A stretch of 64,000 nt of DNA, from the NCBI RefSeq assembly GCF_047159865.1, contig NZ_AP038804.1, forward strand, positions 186,001 to 250,000. Reading direction: 5' to 3'. The DNA comes from JAIOSF01 sp047159865 (lineage in GTDB: Bacteria; Campylobacterota; Campylobacteria; Campylobacterales; Arcobacteraceae). Position numbers and translations under genes: made by a program. Below, piece after piece: positions 33,113 through 42,387 of this stretch (its first letter is position 1; every line of letters begins with the position of its first letter). The notes beneath the pieces are model-generated. The model was not told the origin of the DNA. It did no database searches and was given only the letters and a program-made list of their open reading frames with translations.

Positions 33113-33764
33113 TACAGAGTTAGCTGAAGTACTTACGCAATATCTTCTTACTTTTAATATACAAGTAACAAACTACGAAGACCCATTTATAGGTCTTAGT
33201 AGTATTGGTCTGAAAAAATATGATCTCATTATATTAGACTTAACACTTCCTGGACTTGATGGTTTAGAAGTATGTCAAGAACTTTTAAAAAAACATGACA
33301 TACCTATTATCATCTCTAGTGCAAGAAGTGATATCACGGATAAAGTTACAGCTTTACAGTTAGGAGCTGATGACTATCTTCCAAAACCTTATGACCCAAG
33401 AGAACTCGAAATTCGTATCAAAACTATTCTAAGAAGAGTTAATAAAACTTCGCAACCCAAACAGATAAAAAAAGAAAAAATATTTTTATATAATGAAGAA
33501 AAAAAAGTTATATCTAAAAATAATATAGCTTTAAAACTAACCCCTGCAGAGTTTGAAATATTAGCTTTATTTATACAAAGAGAAGGTTTTGTTATCAGTA
33601 GAGAAGATATTTTTGATAATGTGCATTACTTAAATAGTGATATGGAAAACTCAAGTTCTCTTTCTGTTATCATAAATCGTTTACGAAATAAAATTGAAGA
33701 TAATACAAAAGAGATAAAATATCTTCAAACTATAAGAGGTATGGGGTATAAATTTGTTCAATAA
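33084..33764 (+). CDS. OmpR/CpxR-type response regulator
   Basis: This is a 226-residue protein: receiver with MIEDDTELAEVL, phosphorylated Asp near 52 in LIILDLTLPGLDG, SSARSD and LGADDYLPKPYDPREL; then a winged helix with LTPAEFEILALF and the YLQTIRGMGYKF wing. The ATG at 33084 follows AAAAGAGG inside the end of the Spy-like gene. It works with the kinase that follows. The GTTAA repeats before the Spy-like gene are its probable target. Confidence 0.93.
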   Translation: MVQVAMIEDDTELAEVLTQYLLTFNIQVTNYEDPFIGLSSIGLKKYDLIILDLTLPGLDGLEVCQELLKKHDIPIIISSARSDITDKVTALQLGADDYLPKPYDPRELEIRIKTILRRVNKTSQPKQIKKEKIFLYNEEKKVISKNNIALKLTPAEFEILALFIQREGFVISREDIFDNVHYLNSDMENSSSLSVIINRLRNKIEDNTKEIKYLQTIRGMGYKFVQ

Positions 33765-34989
33765 GCATTCTATTTTTTTTAATCTTGCCATTAGTCTTTT
33801 TATCACTATACTACTCTTATTTGTAAGTTTTTTTACGATTATTGAGATAGATAACAAAAATAATTTTAATAGTCTAAAACGAAAATATATGACTATTACT
33901 AAAATTATAAACCAAGAATATTCACGATTTGGGTTTACAAATGACCTTAGAAGAATGATAGATGAGATGGATTTAGACCTTATTGATAAAGATAAAAAGA
34001 TAAAAAAACTATTGGAAACAAAAGAATTAAAGCTTATCATGCGTAAAAGAATGGAAAATATTCTTTTACATATTTTTAAAACAAAAGAGTACAATATTTT
34101 ACATTTTCAAACTCCGTTTGAAGAGTTCATCATCATCGATAAAGAAACAAAAATAGATATGAGCCGTAATCTTACATTGTTTATATTTTTATTTTTACTT
34201 ATTGCAATTTTATTTATTGCGTATACTATATATAAAAAACTTTCTCCATTATCTGAACTTCAAGAAAAAATTGATTTTATTGGAGATACAAATATGTGTC
34301 TAGATTTTTTAAAAGAAACTGCAAAAGATGAAGTGTCACTTTTGGCAAAAGCTCTTTTAGATAAATCAAAAAATATAAATCAACTCAAGAATGCAAGAGA
34401 TGTTTTTATAAGAAATATCATGCATGAACTCAAAACACCCATCACCAAAGGAAGATTTTTGGTTGAATTAGAAAATAACCAACAAAATAAAGCTAAACTA
34501 CAAACAGTTTTTCATCAGCTAGAGTCGCTTATTAGTGAATTTGCTGTTATTGAAGAGGTGATTGCTAAAAAAGATAGTATTGAAAAAAAAGATATTTTTT
34601 TTGATGATATTATTGAAAATGTTTTAGATATGATGATGATAGAAGATGAAAATAAAATAGAAATAAATCAAAATAATTGTAAATATCATCTCAATTTTAA
34701 ACTATTTTCTATAGTAGTAAAAAACCTCATTGATAATGCACTCAAATATTCTTTTGATAATAAAGTCAAAATATCTGTTATAGAAGATAAGCTTATTTTC
34801 CAAAACACAGGAAAACCTTTACAATATAATTTAGAGAAATATTATGAACCATTTTTCAGTAATACCTCAAACGATAAAGAGAGTTTTGGACTAGGACTCT
34901 ATATCATCAAAAGTATTTTAGATGCACATAACTTCAAACTTCAATATAACTATCAGAATAATACGAATACTTTTACTATTGTGTTATAA
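33754..34989 (+). CDS. Sensor histidine kinase (ArsS/CpxA-like)
   Basis: This is a 411-residue protein. Membrane helices at about 7-28 and 138-160 enclose a periplasmic domain of ~110 residues. The cytoplasmic part has IMHELKTPITKGRFLVELEN (His about 224) and the ATPase motifs NLIDNALKYS and FGLGLYIIKSIL. The layout is that of ArsS-type kinases of Campylobacterota. A TTG start overlaps the end of the regulator gene by 11 bases. A truncated copy of its H-box region lies at 35601-35776. Confidence 0.92.
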   Translation: MFNKHSIFFNLAISLFITILLLFVSFFTIIEIDNKNNFNSLKRKYMTITKIINQEYSRFGFTNDLRRMIDEMDLDLIDKDKKIKKLLETKELKLIMRKRMENILLHIFKTKEYNILHFQTPFEEFIIIDKETKIDMSRNLTLFIFLFLLIAILFIAYTIYKKLSPLSELQEKIDFIGDTNMCLDFLKETAKDEVSLLAKALLDKSKNINQLKNARDVFIRNIMHELKTPITKGRFLVELENNQQNKAKLQTVFHQLESLISEFAVIEEVIAKKDSIEKKDIFFDDIIENVLDMMMIEDENKIEINQNNCKYHLNFKLFSIVVKNLIDNALKYSFDNKVKISVIEDKLIFQNTGKPLQYNLEKYYEPFFSNTSNDKESFGLGLYIIKSILDAHNFKLQYNYQNNTNTFTIVL

Positions 34990-35004
34990 ATCCTTTATTT
35001 ATAT

Positions 35005-35295
35005 TTATTTTAATTGTCCTTTGATGATATCTGGATTTTGACGACAATCTAGAACTGCATAAATATAAATTGTAGTTTCATCATATCTATAATATATAGC
35101 ATAAGGAAATCGCTTAGATAAAACTCTTTCATAATTTTTGATTTTGATATGGATTCCATAATATATATGTAAAGATTCAATATCAGAAGATACTGTATCT
35201 AAAAAGTAATTGCCTAAGCCCTCTTTTTGTGATTCATAAAAGTTGATACCATTAGCTATATGAGTTTCAGCATTATCCGTTAAGTAGATTTTCAT
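35005..35295 (-). CDS. RelE/ParE-family toxin
   Basis: This 96-residue protein has the ParE fold: MKIYLTDNAETHIANGINFYESQ helix start, LGNYFLDTVSSDIESL, KRFPYAIYYRYDETTIYIYAVLDCRQNP. The FPYAIYY and VLDCRQNP strands carry the residues conserved in ParE toxins, which poison gyrase, or in RelE-like mRNases. It overlaps the antitoxin gene upstream by four bases (ATGA) and appears intact. The pair sits between a kinase gene and its remnant, so it looks like an inserted module. Confidence 0.85.
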   Translation of the reverse strand: MKIYLTDNAETHIANGINFYESQKEGLGNYFLDTVSSDIESLHIYYGIHIKIKNYERVLSKRFPYAIYYRYDETTIYIYAVLDCRQNPDIIKGQLK

Positions 35296-35513
35296 TTTGT
35301 TATTGACTGTAGTCTTTTTTTAACATCATCAAAATTTGAAAACTTGAGTTTTCCCTCTTTCTCTTTTTCCTCTATATCGTTAAGTATTGCTAAATGCCAA
35401 TGAGGAGTAAATCTATCATCTTCGACATTTCGACTCATTTCTTCCCAAAGCTGTTCCATTATGATAAATTTATCAGTCATATTCATATGTTTAATATCTT
35501 CTGAAAGTTGCAT
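35292..35513 (-). CDS. Addiction-module antitoxin (PF09720-like)
   Basis: This 73-residue antitoxin contains LSEDIKHMNMTDKFIIMEQLWEEMSRN, then the HWHLAILNDIEEKEKEGKLKFSNFDDVKKRL pattern, which is the usual sequence of the small addiction-module component that pairs with ParE toxins. It is upstream of and overlaps the toxin gene, the standard antitoxin-first order. Autoregulation through the upstream gap is expected for the family. Confidence 0.85.
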   Translation of the reverse strand: MQLSEDIKHMNMTDKFIIMEQLWEEMSRNVEDDRFTPHWHLAILNDIEEKEKEGKLKFSNFDDVKKRLQSITK

Positions 35514-35600
35514 ATAAGTCCTTTATAGTTTAAATAATTATATCTTTTTTGTGTTAAAAGTATCTTTGCATTGGAAATACTCCCACTCAAAGTAAGAATA

Positions 35601-35776
35601 CTGTATATAAAAAACTTTCTCCATTATCTAAACTTCAAGAAAAAATTGATTCTGTTGGAGATACAAATATGTGTCTAGATTTTTTAAAAGAAAATGCAAA
35701 AGATGTTTTTATAAGAAATATCATGCATGAACTCAAAACACCCATCACCAAAGGAAGATTTTTAGTTGAGTTATAA
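35601..35776 (+). pseudogene. Truncated internal copy of the ArsS-like kinase gene
   Basis: These 176 bases repeat the kinase gene from about 34226 to 34460 with few changes. Relative to it, 72 bases (24 codons) are missing between the near-identical words GCAAAAGATG (34321) and GCAAGAGATG (34393), an in-frame slip deletion. The copy keeps the second-membrane-helix edge and the HELKTP box, ends VEL-stop at 35774-35776, and has neither start nor ATPase domain. It is a fragment left by a duplication around the ParE module. Confidence 0.88.
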
Positions 35777-35947
35777 AACCAGAAAATGATTTTTAAAAGA
35801 TATTTACAGAATTCCTCTTTCTACGATTCATCAAAGTTTTACTATTGAAGTTCTCCACTCCAACCTCAGAAAGCATAACTTGTTAGAATAGACTTAAGCA
35901 TAATAAATATATAATTCTTTATGTAAATATTACAAGAGGAGATTACA

Positions 35948-36094
35948 ATGGTTTATTATGAAAACAAAGGGATTAAGGTAACAGACGAGGGATATATAAG
36001 CGAAGGTATTGAGCAAATGGCTAGGGATTTTAAAAAATCTGGCGGTGAGCTTGTGATACCATATAAGGTATTTCAAAGAGTAGAGGGTTGGTAG
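35948..36094 (+). CDS. 48-residue ORF with a strong ribosome site
   Basis: The ATG at 35948 follows AGAGGAG by six bases. The product is small, soluble and mixed-charge (MVYYENKGIKV at the start, a GELVIPYKVFQRVEGW end). Its G+C is visibly higher than in flanking DNA and its codons look used. I do not recognise it. It lies in the rearranged segment after the kinase remnant and could be an orphan gene or the leftover of a larger unit. Confidence 0.5.
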   Translation: MVYYENKGIKVTDEGYISEGIEQMARDFKKSGGELVIPYKVFQRVEGW

Positions 36095-36123
36095 TCACTT
36101 CTAAAATAAAAAAAGGAAATTAA

Positions 36124-36174
36124 ATGAAGATATTATTATTAGGTCTTATGGTGAGCGTTGATTTAAAATTTTAA
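36124..36174 (+). pseudogene. Signal-peptide stub of a lost gene
   Basis: After AAAAAAGGAAATTAA an ATG opens MKILLLGLMVSV, a typical signal-peptide start, which then runs into AT-rich sequence and stops after 16 codons at 36172-36174. The stop lies inside the end of the opposite-strand lipoprotein gene. This looks like the 5' end of a gene cut off at a rearrangement point. Confidence 0.45.
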
Positions 36175-36624
36175 TAATTTTTCCATGTTTTTTTCAATAG
36201 TATATGCTTTATAATCTTCAAGTATATAACTATCACAACTATCATTTACAGTAGTTGTTTTTACTAATTCTTTTGCCACTATTTTACTATTTTTTGCGTA
36301 TTCTAAATCCACTGTAAAATTGTGAGTATCTACATAACAAATTTTATAGGTATAAATATCGTTTTTAACATAAATTTTCTTTTTATATTTTGTATGTACA
36401 ACTTCATTTTGAATAACATTTACAATTAATTGGTTGCTTGATAACTTTAAGACTTTATTTTTACCTAATCTTGTGTAAAGTTTATCTTTAAATCCTTCAT
36501 CATTATTATTAGATACATGTATACCAATAGTAGTGACATTTTTATTTAGATGCATTTGTGTTGGTTTCATTACACAACTTGTCACAAGTAATGTAAAAAT
36601 TACCAGAAAGATATTTTTCATCAA
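36163..36624 (-). CDS. Predicted lipoprotein of unknown function
   Basis: This is a 153-residue protein. The N-terminus has a hydrophobic core and the lipobox LVTSC (Cys17 counting both starting Met), so it should be lipid-anchored. The mature part is strand-rich with many Lys and Val; no domain is recognised. The stop is 3' of a rearranged zone, so its C-terminus may not be original. The first of two Met codons is given; the second is equally plausible. Confidence 0.65.
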   Translation of the reverse strand: MMKNIFLVIFTLLVTSCVMKPTQMHLNKNVTTIGIHVSNNNDEGFKDKLYTRLGKNKVLKLSSNQLIVNVIQNEVVHTKYKKKIYVKNDIYTYKICYVDTHNFTVDLEYAKNSKIVAKELVKTTTVNDSCDSYILEDYKAYTIEKNMEKLLKF

Positions 36625-36826
36625 TTTTTCCTTTTATAATTCATTTATATTAAATATTGATAACACATTCGTCATAATTTTTTTGATTTTTAAAACACCT
36701 ATACTACCTTGTAAATCGTCATTAAACTTTTCAACCTTAGCCCCCATCGCTAATATCTACCTAACTACTTATAAAGCATTATAAGATACCAAATCGACAT
36801 CTTTATGTCTGTTTTGTTTAATATAT

Positions 36827-38017
36827 CTATTTTAAAGGGAACAACTCAGGAATAATGTATGATGCAAAATGTGAGTTAAATTTTAATGATATAGCTTCTT
36901 TATGACTTCTAGAAGATAAAAAATCAGCTTTAAGTAGTTTACTTACAAGTGTTGTAGCTGTTCTTGTACTTTTCCCTATAATATTTGCCACTTCACCTCT
37001 ACTAATACTTCCTTTTATCAGCAACTCTTTAAAAAGTAGTTCTGAATATTTAGGAAGTGGTTCATCATCAAAAAAACCATTTTGAGATAATTTGACATAC
37101 TTGTCTATATTATTTCCAAGGGAATCTATTTTTAAATATTTATTCATATATTCTACTTGATCTAGTGAAGTTTCAAGCATAAAATCCAAAAATGAAGATA
37201 AACCTCTGTTTGATAATGCTCCTCTTCCATCTTGTGAACCTTGCACTATCATATCTGCATATTGTAACGATGATTTGTATTTATCAACATCTCTTGCTAA
37301 TCCTCTTGAAATATTCCATAGTCCATAACCATCAAGATCAATTTTAAAGAGTAAATAATCTAAAAACAAACGAGACACTCTTCCATTGCCATCTAAAAAT
37401 GGATGAATCCAAACTAATCTATGGTGTGAACATAGTGCATAAATTAGTTGTTCTGCTTTAGATAAATGCTTAGATTGATTATACATAGTATCAAAATGAA
37501 TCAGTAAACTTTTCACTTTCTCTTTTGCAGGAGCTTGATGATTTCCAACATATACATCTCTATGTCTAAATGTTCCAGGGGTCATTGTTGTTTTTAAATC
37601 ACCATACTCTATATGAAGATAACTATCCATTCCATCTTGCATATAAAATTGTTTATGAATATCAAGAATAAACTTTTGTTCATAAACATCATTTATTGTG
37701 TCAACATGTTTTTCAATATACTTTTGAACCTCAATATGAGCTAATGAAAGTTTTTGTAAATTTCTCTTTTTTTCATCATTTGAAAACTTTTTATTCATAG
37801 CTTTATCAATATCTATAGGATGTGTTCCTTCTGATTCGATTCTATTTGAATAGTAGCTGTTTGTTTTACGCAGAAGAGTAACTATTTCATTGATTATATA
37901 CTCATTATGAGAGCCTTTTAAAGCTGCACTTTTTATACATATCTTTTCTGCTAATTTTAGATGTTCACTACTTATAATACCATTTAGATTTGTAGGGATA
38001 ATTGGTGTAAATTCCAT
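36827..38017 (-). CDS. Fic-domain protein (AMP-transferase type)
   Basis: This 396-residue protein has the Fic core with WIHPFLDGNGRVSRLF near residue 205-215, containing the catalytic His and the phosphate-binding DGNGR. Near residue 55 YYSNRIESEGTHP resembles the (S/T)xxxE(G/N) inhibitory helix of class II Fic proteins, though the last position is Ser. A winged-helix-like segment near the C-terminus (ISRGEVANIIGKSTRTATTLV) follows. The ATG at 38017 is preferred (AGGAGATTTT before it) over an upstream start that adds ten residues. Fic enzymes modify target proteins with AMP; the target is unknown. Confidence 0.9.
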   Translation of the reverse strand: MEFTPIIPTNLNGIISSEHLKLAEKICIKSAALKGSHNEYIINEIVTLLRKTNSYYSNRIESEGTHPIDIDKAMNKKFSNDEKKRNLQKLSLAHIEVQKYIEKHVDTINDVYEQKFILDIHKQFYMQDGMDSYLHIEYGDLKTTMTPGTFRHRDVYVGNHQAPAKEKVKSLLIHFDTMYNQSKHLSKAEQLIYALCSHHRLVWIHPFLDGNGRVSRLFLDYLLFKIDLDGYGLWNISRGLARDVDKYKSSLQYADMIVQGSQDGRGALSNRGLSSFLDFMLETSLDQVEYMNKYLKIDSLGNNIDKYVKLSQNGFFDDEPLPKYSELLFKELLIKGSISRGEVANIIGKSTRTATTLVSKLLKADFLSSRSHKEAISLKFNSHFASYIIPELFPLK

Positions 38018-38243
38018 AAAATCTCCTTTTATGGAATATGATAGCATAAAATAGATAAAATTATTGCTAGTTGTATTTCTAGTAAAATATATTATTAAAA
38101 GCTTTAAAATATGACACTACAGAACATTATTAATTTCTAAAAATTTAAATATTGCTAGTAATATTGCGAATTAAATTACTTGTATTTTTTTCACACTTCA
38201 TCTTTGTCATCTTCATAATCAAATATAGATAATATTTATATTT

Positions 38244-39395
38244 TTACTTATAAATTTGTCTATTTAAAAGAATATAATTGAATAGGGTTATACTCAAAAC
38301 CCCTATTCCAACTACCGTAAAAAAATATTCGATACTAAAGTAACTTACAACAGGGTGAAAAATAATAGGTGAGAAAAATTGTCCTAAAAATAATGCACTA
38401 GTAAGATAGGCTGATTTGTGTATTCGTTGTGTGTGATGTGTACGGCTGAGCATCCATGCGGTCATATTTGTCATAAGTATTCCTCCACCAAATCCCATAA
38501 TAGGTGAAGTTAAAAAGAAAAAGTATACATTATGAACCAATCCTATACCAATAAAACCAAACCCTATGATAATCATCCCTATAATATATATTTGAGCATG
38601 AGTAAAGCGTTGTTTAAATTTTCTAAAAGTTATAGCTCCTATTCCATTTGAGATAAACGCTGTTGCTATAATAGCTCCTGCCATAGTACCTGAAGCATTA
38701 AAATGGTTCATAATTAAAAATGGTATTTGAGTAGGTAATATATAAAAAATAAGCATCAATAAAAATGCTAAGAAATAGATAAAAAACAGATTTGCATTCA
38801 AATCAGAGTCATCTTCAACAACAAAATTTTCGATTACTTTTTCATTTAAAAAAGTATATACAAGAGGAATAAGCAAAAAACCTATAGTATAAATAGCAAA
38901 AGAATATCTCCAGTTTATATCTGATAGTATTCCTCCACCAACAACAAAAACTACACCACCAAGTGAGATAAAAGCACCTTGTTGACCCATAAATTTATGT
39001 CGTGCTTCCCCTTGAAAATAGTCCCCTATTAATGATGTGGAAACTATCATCAAAATTGCTATAGCAATTCCTAGCATAAATCTTGAAAATAAAAGCAAAT
39101 TCATAGTATCTAAATATACTCCAGAACTTCCCATAACCGTAAAAAGTAATAATGCAATAAGAGCAGACTTTTTTCTCCCTATTTTATAAACAAAATGCCC
39201 CAAAACAGGTGCTAAAAATGCGATGGCTAATGAGGGAAGTGTTATCATCATACGAGATAAAAATTCTATATTTTTTGTATCTGAAAAATAATCTTTTAGA
39301 TGTGGTAGAGCTGTTACTATTGCTACATTTGACATCATAGTTGTCATAGCAATAAGAAGCATGGTAATTTTAATAGAGAGAGAAACTTTTTTCAA
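38244..39395 (-). CDS. MFS transporter
   Basis: This 383-residue protein has 12 hydrophobic segments. LAPVLGHFVYKIGRKKSALIAL near residue 60-80 carries the MFS loop 2-3 motif (G-x3-D/Y-R-x-GR-like), and FLSRFMLGIAIAILM follows. It probably exports drugs or metabolites. The start is TTG after AAAGG. The 196-base gap to fic holds no gene that I can see, only AT-rich sequence with a repeated ATTGCTAGT word. Confidence 0.88.
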   Translation of the reverse strand: MKKVSLSIKITMLLIAMTTMMSNVAIVTALPHLKDYFSDTKNIEFLSRMMITLPSLAIAFLAPVLGHFVYKIGRKKSALIALLLFTVMGSSGVYLDTMNLLLFSRFMLGIAIAILMIVSTSLIGDYFQGEARHKFMGQQGAFISLGGVVFVVGGGILSDINWRYSFAIYTIGFLLIPLVYTFLNEKVIENFVVEDDSDLNANLFFIYFLAFLLMLIFYILPTQIPFLIMNHFNASGTMAGAIIATAFISNGIGAITFRKFKQRFTHAQIYIIGMIIIGFGFIGIGLVHNVYFFFLTSPIMGFGGGILMTNMTAWMLSRTHHTQRIHKSAYLTSALFLGQFFSPIIFHPVVSYFSIEYFFTVVGIGVLSITLFNYILLNRQIYK

Positions 39396-39462
39396 ATTTT
39401 ATAACCTTTAGAGTTGTATTGTAGCAATTAATACTACAATACAAGATAAATAAAGGTTATTT

Positions 39463-40908
39463 CTATTTTTTATCTTTTAAATTTAAATAATACTCGATCT
39501 CATCTTCATTTAAAATTTTGATTGTATTTGTACTTCCTGGCATCCCAACTGGATAACCAACAGTAGCAACATAAGGACCTTTTTTATCTAATAATCCTTT
39601 TTTATCTAAAGTTTTTAACATTTTTTGAAACATTTTTGAAGCATGAGATTCTTTAATCGTATCAACAGGTAGTATTCCCCATCCCATTGTTAAAGAGTTC
39701 AGTACTTTTTTCTCATGTGCAAAAGCTAAAATAGGAGTTTTTGGTCTATATCTAGACATTCTTATCGCACTTTGACCTGAACTTGTAAGAGCTAAAATAC
39801 CTTTAGCTTCAATATCATCTGCAAGTCTTGTAACTGTTGCTTGAATCACATCAAAGTCATCTAAATAGCTCATCTCATATTGTTTTACATAGTCATATAT
39901 CTCTTCTGTTTTAGCAATAATATTACTCATACTTTCTACAACATTTCGAGGGTTTTCACCAATAGCACTCTCTTCACTTAACATAACAACATCAGTACCA
40001 TCTAAAACTGCATTTGCAACATCTGAAATCTCTGCTCTTGTTGCTCTTTCATTATGTGTCATAGATAAAAGCATTTGGGTAGCTGTAATAACAGGTTTTG
40101 AAGCCATATTTGCTTTTTTAATAAGTTTTTTCTGAATCGTTGGTACATCATAGTAAGGAACTTCTATTCCTAAATCACCACGAGCAACCATCAATCCATC
40201 AGAATTATCTAAAATCTCATCAATATTTTCAACCGCATCAAACTTTTCGATTTTTGCAATAAGTTTACCAGCATAACCATCAAGTAAAGATCTAGCTTTT
40301 ATCATATCTTTTGCATTTTGAACAAAAGAGATAGCAAAATAGTCTACTTTGTTTTCTACACCCCATTTGATATCTTTTTCATCTTTTTTAGTAATAACAT
40401 TTATATCAATTTTTGTATTTGGAAAGTTTATCCCTTTTCTTGAACCCAAAGTACCATGGTTTTCAACACGAGCAACAACCTCTTTACCAGTTTTAATAAC
40501 CTTAGCTCGAATTACTCCATCGTATAAATAGATATATTCACCCTCTTTTACTTTGTCAAGAAGCTCAGGATAGTTAATAGATACTACAAATTTTTTACTC
40601 TCTTCTCTATATCCTACAATCTCCTCTTTGATAAATCTAATTTCATCATTTCTATGAAGATCAAAATCCTCTTTAAGTTCACCAATTCGAACCTTTGGTC
40701 CAGAAATATCTTGTAAGATACCCACTGTTGTATCAAGGTTTTTCATAGCTTTTCTAATGTTTTTTATAGTTTGCCCATGATACTCGTGTGTACCATGTGA
40801 AAAGTTCAATCTAAATAAATTTGCACCAGCTTTAATTAAACTTTCAATAATCTCTACAGTATCACTTGCAGGTCCAATAGTTGCTAATATTTTAGTTCTT
40901 TTATTCAT
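39463..40908 (-). CDS. pyk: Pyruvate kinase
   Basis: This 481-residue enzyme shows the complete family series: TKILATIGPASD, NLFRLNFSHGTHEYH near residue 33, LQDISGPKVRIGEL, the B-domain, KIEKFDAVENIDEIL near 220, DGLMVARGDLGIEVPY near 240, and ATQMLLSM near 275. It converts phosphoenolpyruvate and ADP to pyruvate and ATP in the cytoplasm. It is separated from pepA by 66 bases and may share its transcript. Confidence 0.97.
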   Translation of the reverse strand: MNKRTKILATIGPASDTVEIIESLIKAGANLFRLNFSHGTHEYHGQTIKNIRKAMKNLDTTVGILQDISGPKVRIGELKEDFDLHRNDEIRFIKEEIVGYREESKKFVVSINYPELLDKVKEGEYIYLYDGVIRAKVIKTGKEVVARVENHGTLGSRKGINFPNTKIDINVITKKDEKDIKWGVENKVDYFAISFVQNAKDMIKARSLLDGYAGKLIAKIEKFDAVENIDEILDNSDGLMVARGDLGIEVPYYDVPTIQKKLIKKANMASKPVITATQMLLSMTHNERATRAEISDVANAVLDGTDVVMLSEESAIGENPRNVVESMSNIIAKTEEIYDYVKQYEMSYLDDFDVIQATVTRLADDIEAKGILALTSSGQSAIRMSRYRPKTPILAFAHEKKVLNSLTMGWGILPVDTIKESHASKMFQKMLKTLDKKGLLDKKGPYVATVGYPVGMPGSTNTIKILNEDEIEYYLNLKDKK

Positions 40909-40974
40909 TAAATTTCCTTTAAATCTTTTATATATTATAGCGAAGTTTTGTTACCCTAGAGTTACAAAAAAATA

Positions 40975-42375
40975 CTAAATATTTTTCATAAATTCAATAG
41001 CTAATCGTACTCCAGCACCTGAAGCACCATGTGGATTGTATCCCCAAGCACTCTCTACAAATGCAGGACCTGCTATATCTATATGTACCCATTTATCTTT
41101 ATTTTTATCTTTTACAAAATTATCCAAAAACATACCTGCTGTTATAGCTCCACCATATCGAGTACTAGCGATATTTGATATATCAGCTATCTCACTTTTA
41201 AGTGTTTTTTTCAAATATCTATTAAAAGGTAATGTTGTTGCTAACTCACCACTTTTTGAAGCGCTTTTAACAATTTTTGACATAAGAGAATGATTATTCC
41301 CCATGATTCCACTTGTATATTGACCAACACCAACAACACAAGCTCCTGTAAGTGTCGCAAAATCAAGCATATAATCTATATTATCTATCTCATCTTGTGC
41401 ATAACATAAACAATCAGCAAGTACTAGTCTTCCCTCAGCATCAGTGTTTTTCACTTCAATAGTTTTACCATTTCTTGCAGTTAAAACATCATCTGGTTTA
41501 TAAGCATCTCCACCTATCATATTTTCAACTGCACCAACAATTCCATGTACTTCAATAGGTAAATTTAAAGATGAAATTGTATTCATAATACCTAAAACAG
41601 CACATCCTCCACTTTTATCACTTTTCATACTTACCATAAAATCAGCTGGTTTTAAACTCAATCCTCCACTATCATAAGTAAGACCTTTTCCTATAAGAAC
41701 AATTTTTGCTGTTGCTTTAACTTTTCCAGATGGCTTGTATGTCAAATGTATAAGTTTTGATCTATGTCTACTTGCTCTACCAACTGCCAACATAGAACCC
41801 ATATTATTTTCTATTAAATAATCTTCATCCAAAATTTTACACTCAAGATTATTTTCTTTTGCAATATTTACAGCGTGATTTGCCATAATAGCTGGATAAA
41901 AATCTTCAGGTGGAGTATTAACAAAATCTCGTACCATATTTACAGAGTTACAAATAGACACTGACTCTTCAAACTCTTTTTGAATATTTGTGTCTATTTT
42001 TTCAACTTCCATATAAATATTTTTTTCGATAATTTCATCTTGTTTAGATTTGTATTTTGTAAAAGTATAATTTCCCAATTCAAAACCATCGATATAAGCA
42101 TTTAAGTTTGACTTCACTTTTATATATGCCGATTTAAACTGAGTAGTGTTTAACTTTTTTACTGCCGTTGCTACTGCTATTCTAATACTATCATGGTCAC
42201 TATTCTCACACCCAACATATAGTTTTTTTAAACCAGGTAGTAAAACACACTCTTCATCATTTCCTTTAAAATTAAGATTTTTCAATACCTCTTTATTTTC
42301 TTTGATTTTTTTCTTTTTTATTAAAACAATCTCTACATCTGTATCAATTTTTTTTATTGTTAAATTTAAATTCAT
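40975..42375 (-). CDS. pepA: Leucyl aminopeptidase
   Basis: This 466-residue M17 aminopeptidase has the two-metal site in the C-terminal half: LIGKGLTYDSGGLSLKPAD near 228-246, MKSDKSGGCAVLG near 250, and NTDAEGRLVLADCL near 313. It removes N-terminal residues from peptides; E. coli PepA also binds DNA at recombination sites. It is 12 bases upstream of the dedA-like gene's end, so these genes are probably co-transcribed. Confidence 0.95.
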   Translation of the reverse strand: MNLNLTIKKIDTDVEIVLIKKKKIKENKEVLKNLNFKGNDEECVLLPGLKKLYVGCENSDHDSIRIAVATAVKKLNTTQFKSAYIKVKSNLNAYIDGFELGNYTFTKYKSKQDEIIEKNIYMEVEKIDTNIQKEFEESVSICNSVNMVRDFVNTPPEDFYPAIMANHAVNIAKENNLECKILDEDYLIENNMGSMLAVGRASRHRSKLIHLTYKPSGKVKATAKIVLIGKGLTYDSGGLSLKPADFMVSMKSDKSGGCAVLGIMNTISSLNLPIEVHGIVGAVENMIGGDAYKPDDVLTARNGKTIEVKNTDAEGRLVLADCLCYAQDEIDNIDYMLDFATLTGACVVGVGQYTSGIMGNNHSLMSKIVKSASKSGELATTLPFNRYLKKTLKSEIADISNIASTRYGGAITAGMFLDNFVKDKNKDKWVHIDIAGPAFVESAWGYNPHGASGAGVRLAIEFMKNI

Positions 42376-42387
42376 TTTTTTCCTTTA

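Noticed and set aside
35005..35776. An insertion sequence carrying the TA module
   Set aside because: No transposase, terminal inverted repeats or target-site duplication are visible; only the kinase-fragment duplication is.
38048..38243. Possible small gene or CRISPR-like repeats between fic and the MFS gene (ATTGCTAGT occurs twice)
   Set aside because: Two copies of a short word only, with no regular spacing, and no ORF longer than about ten codons with a ribosome site.
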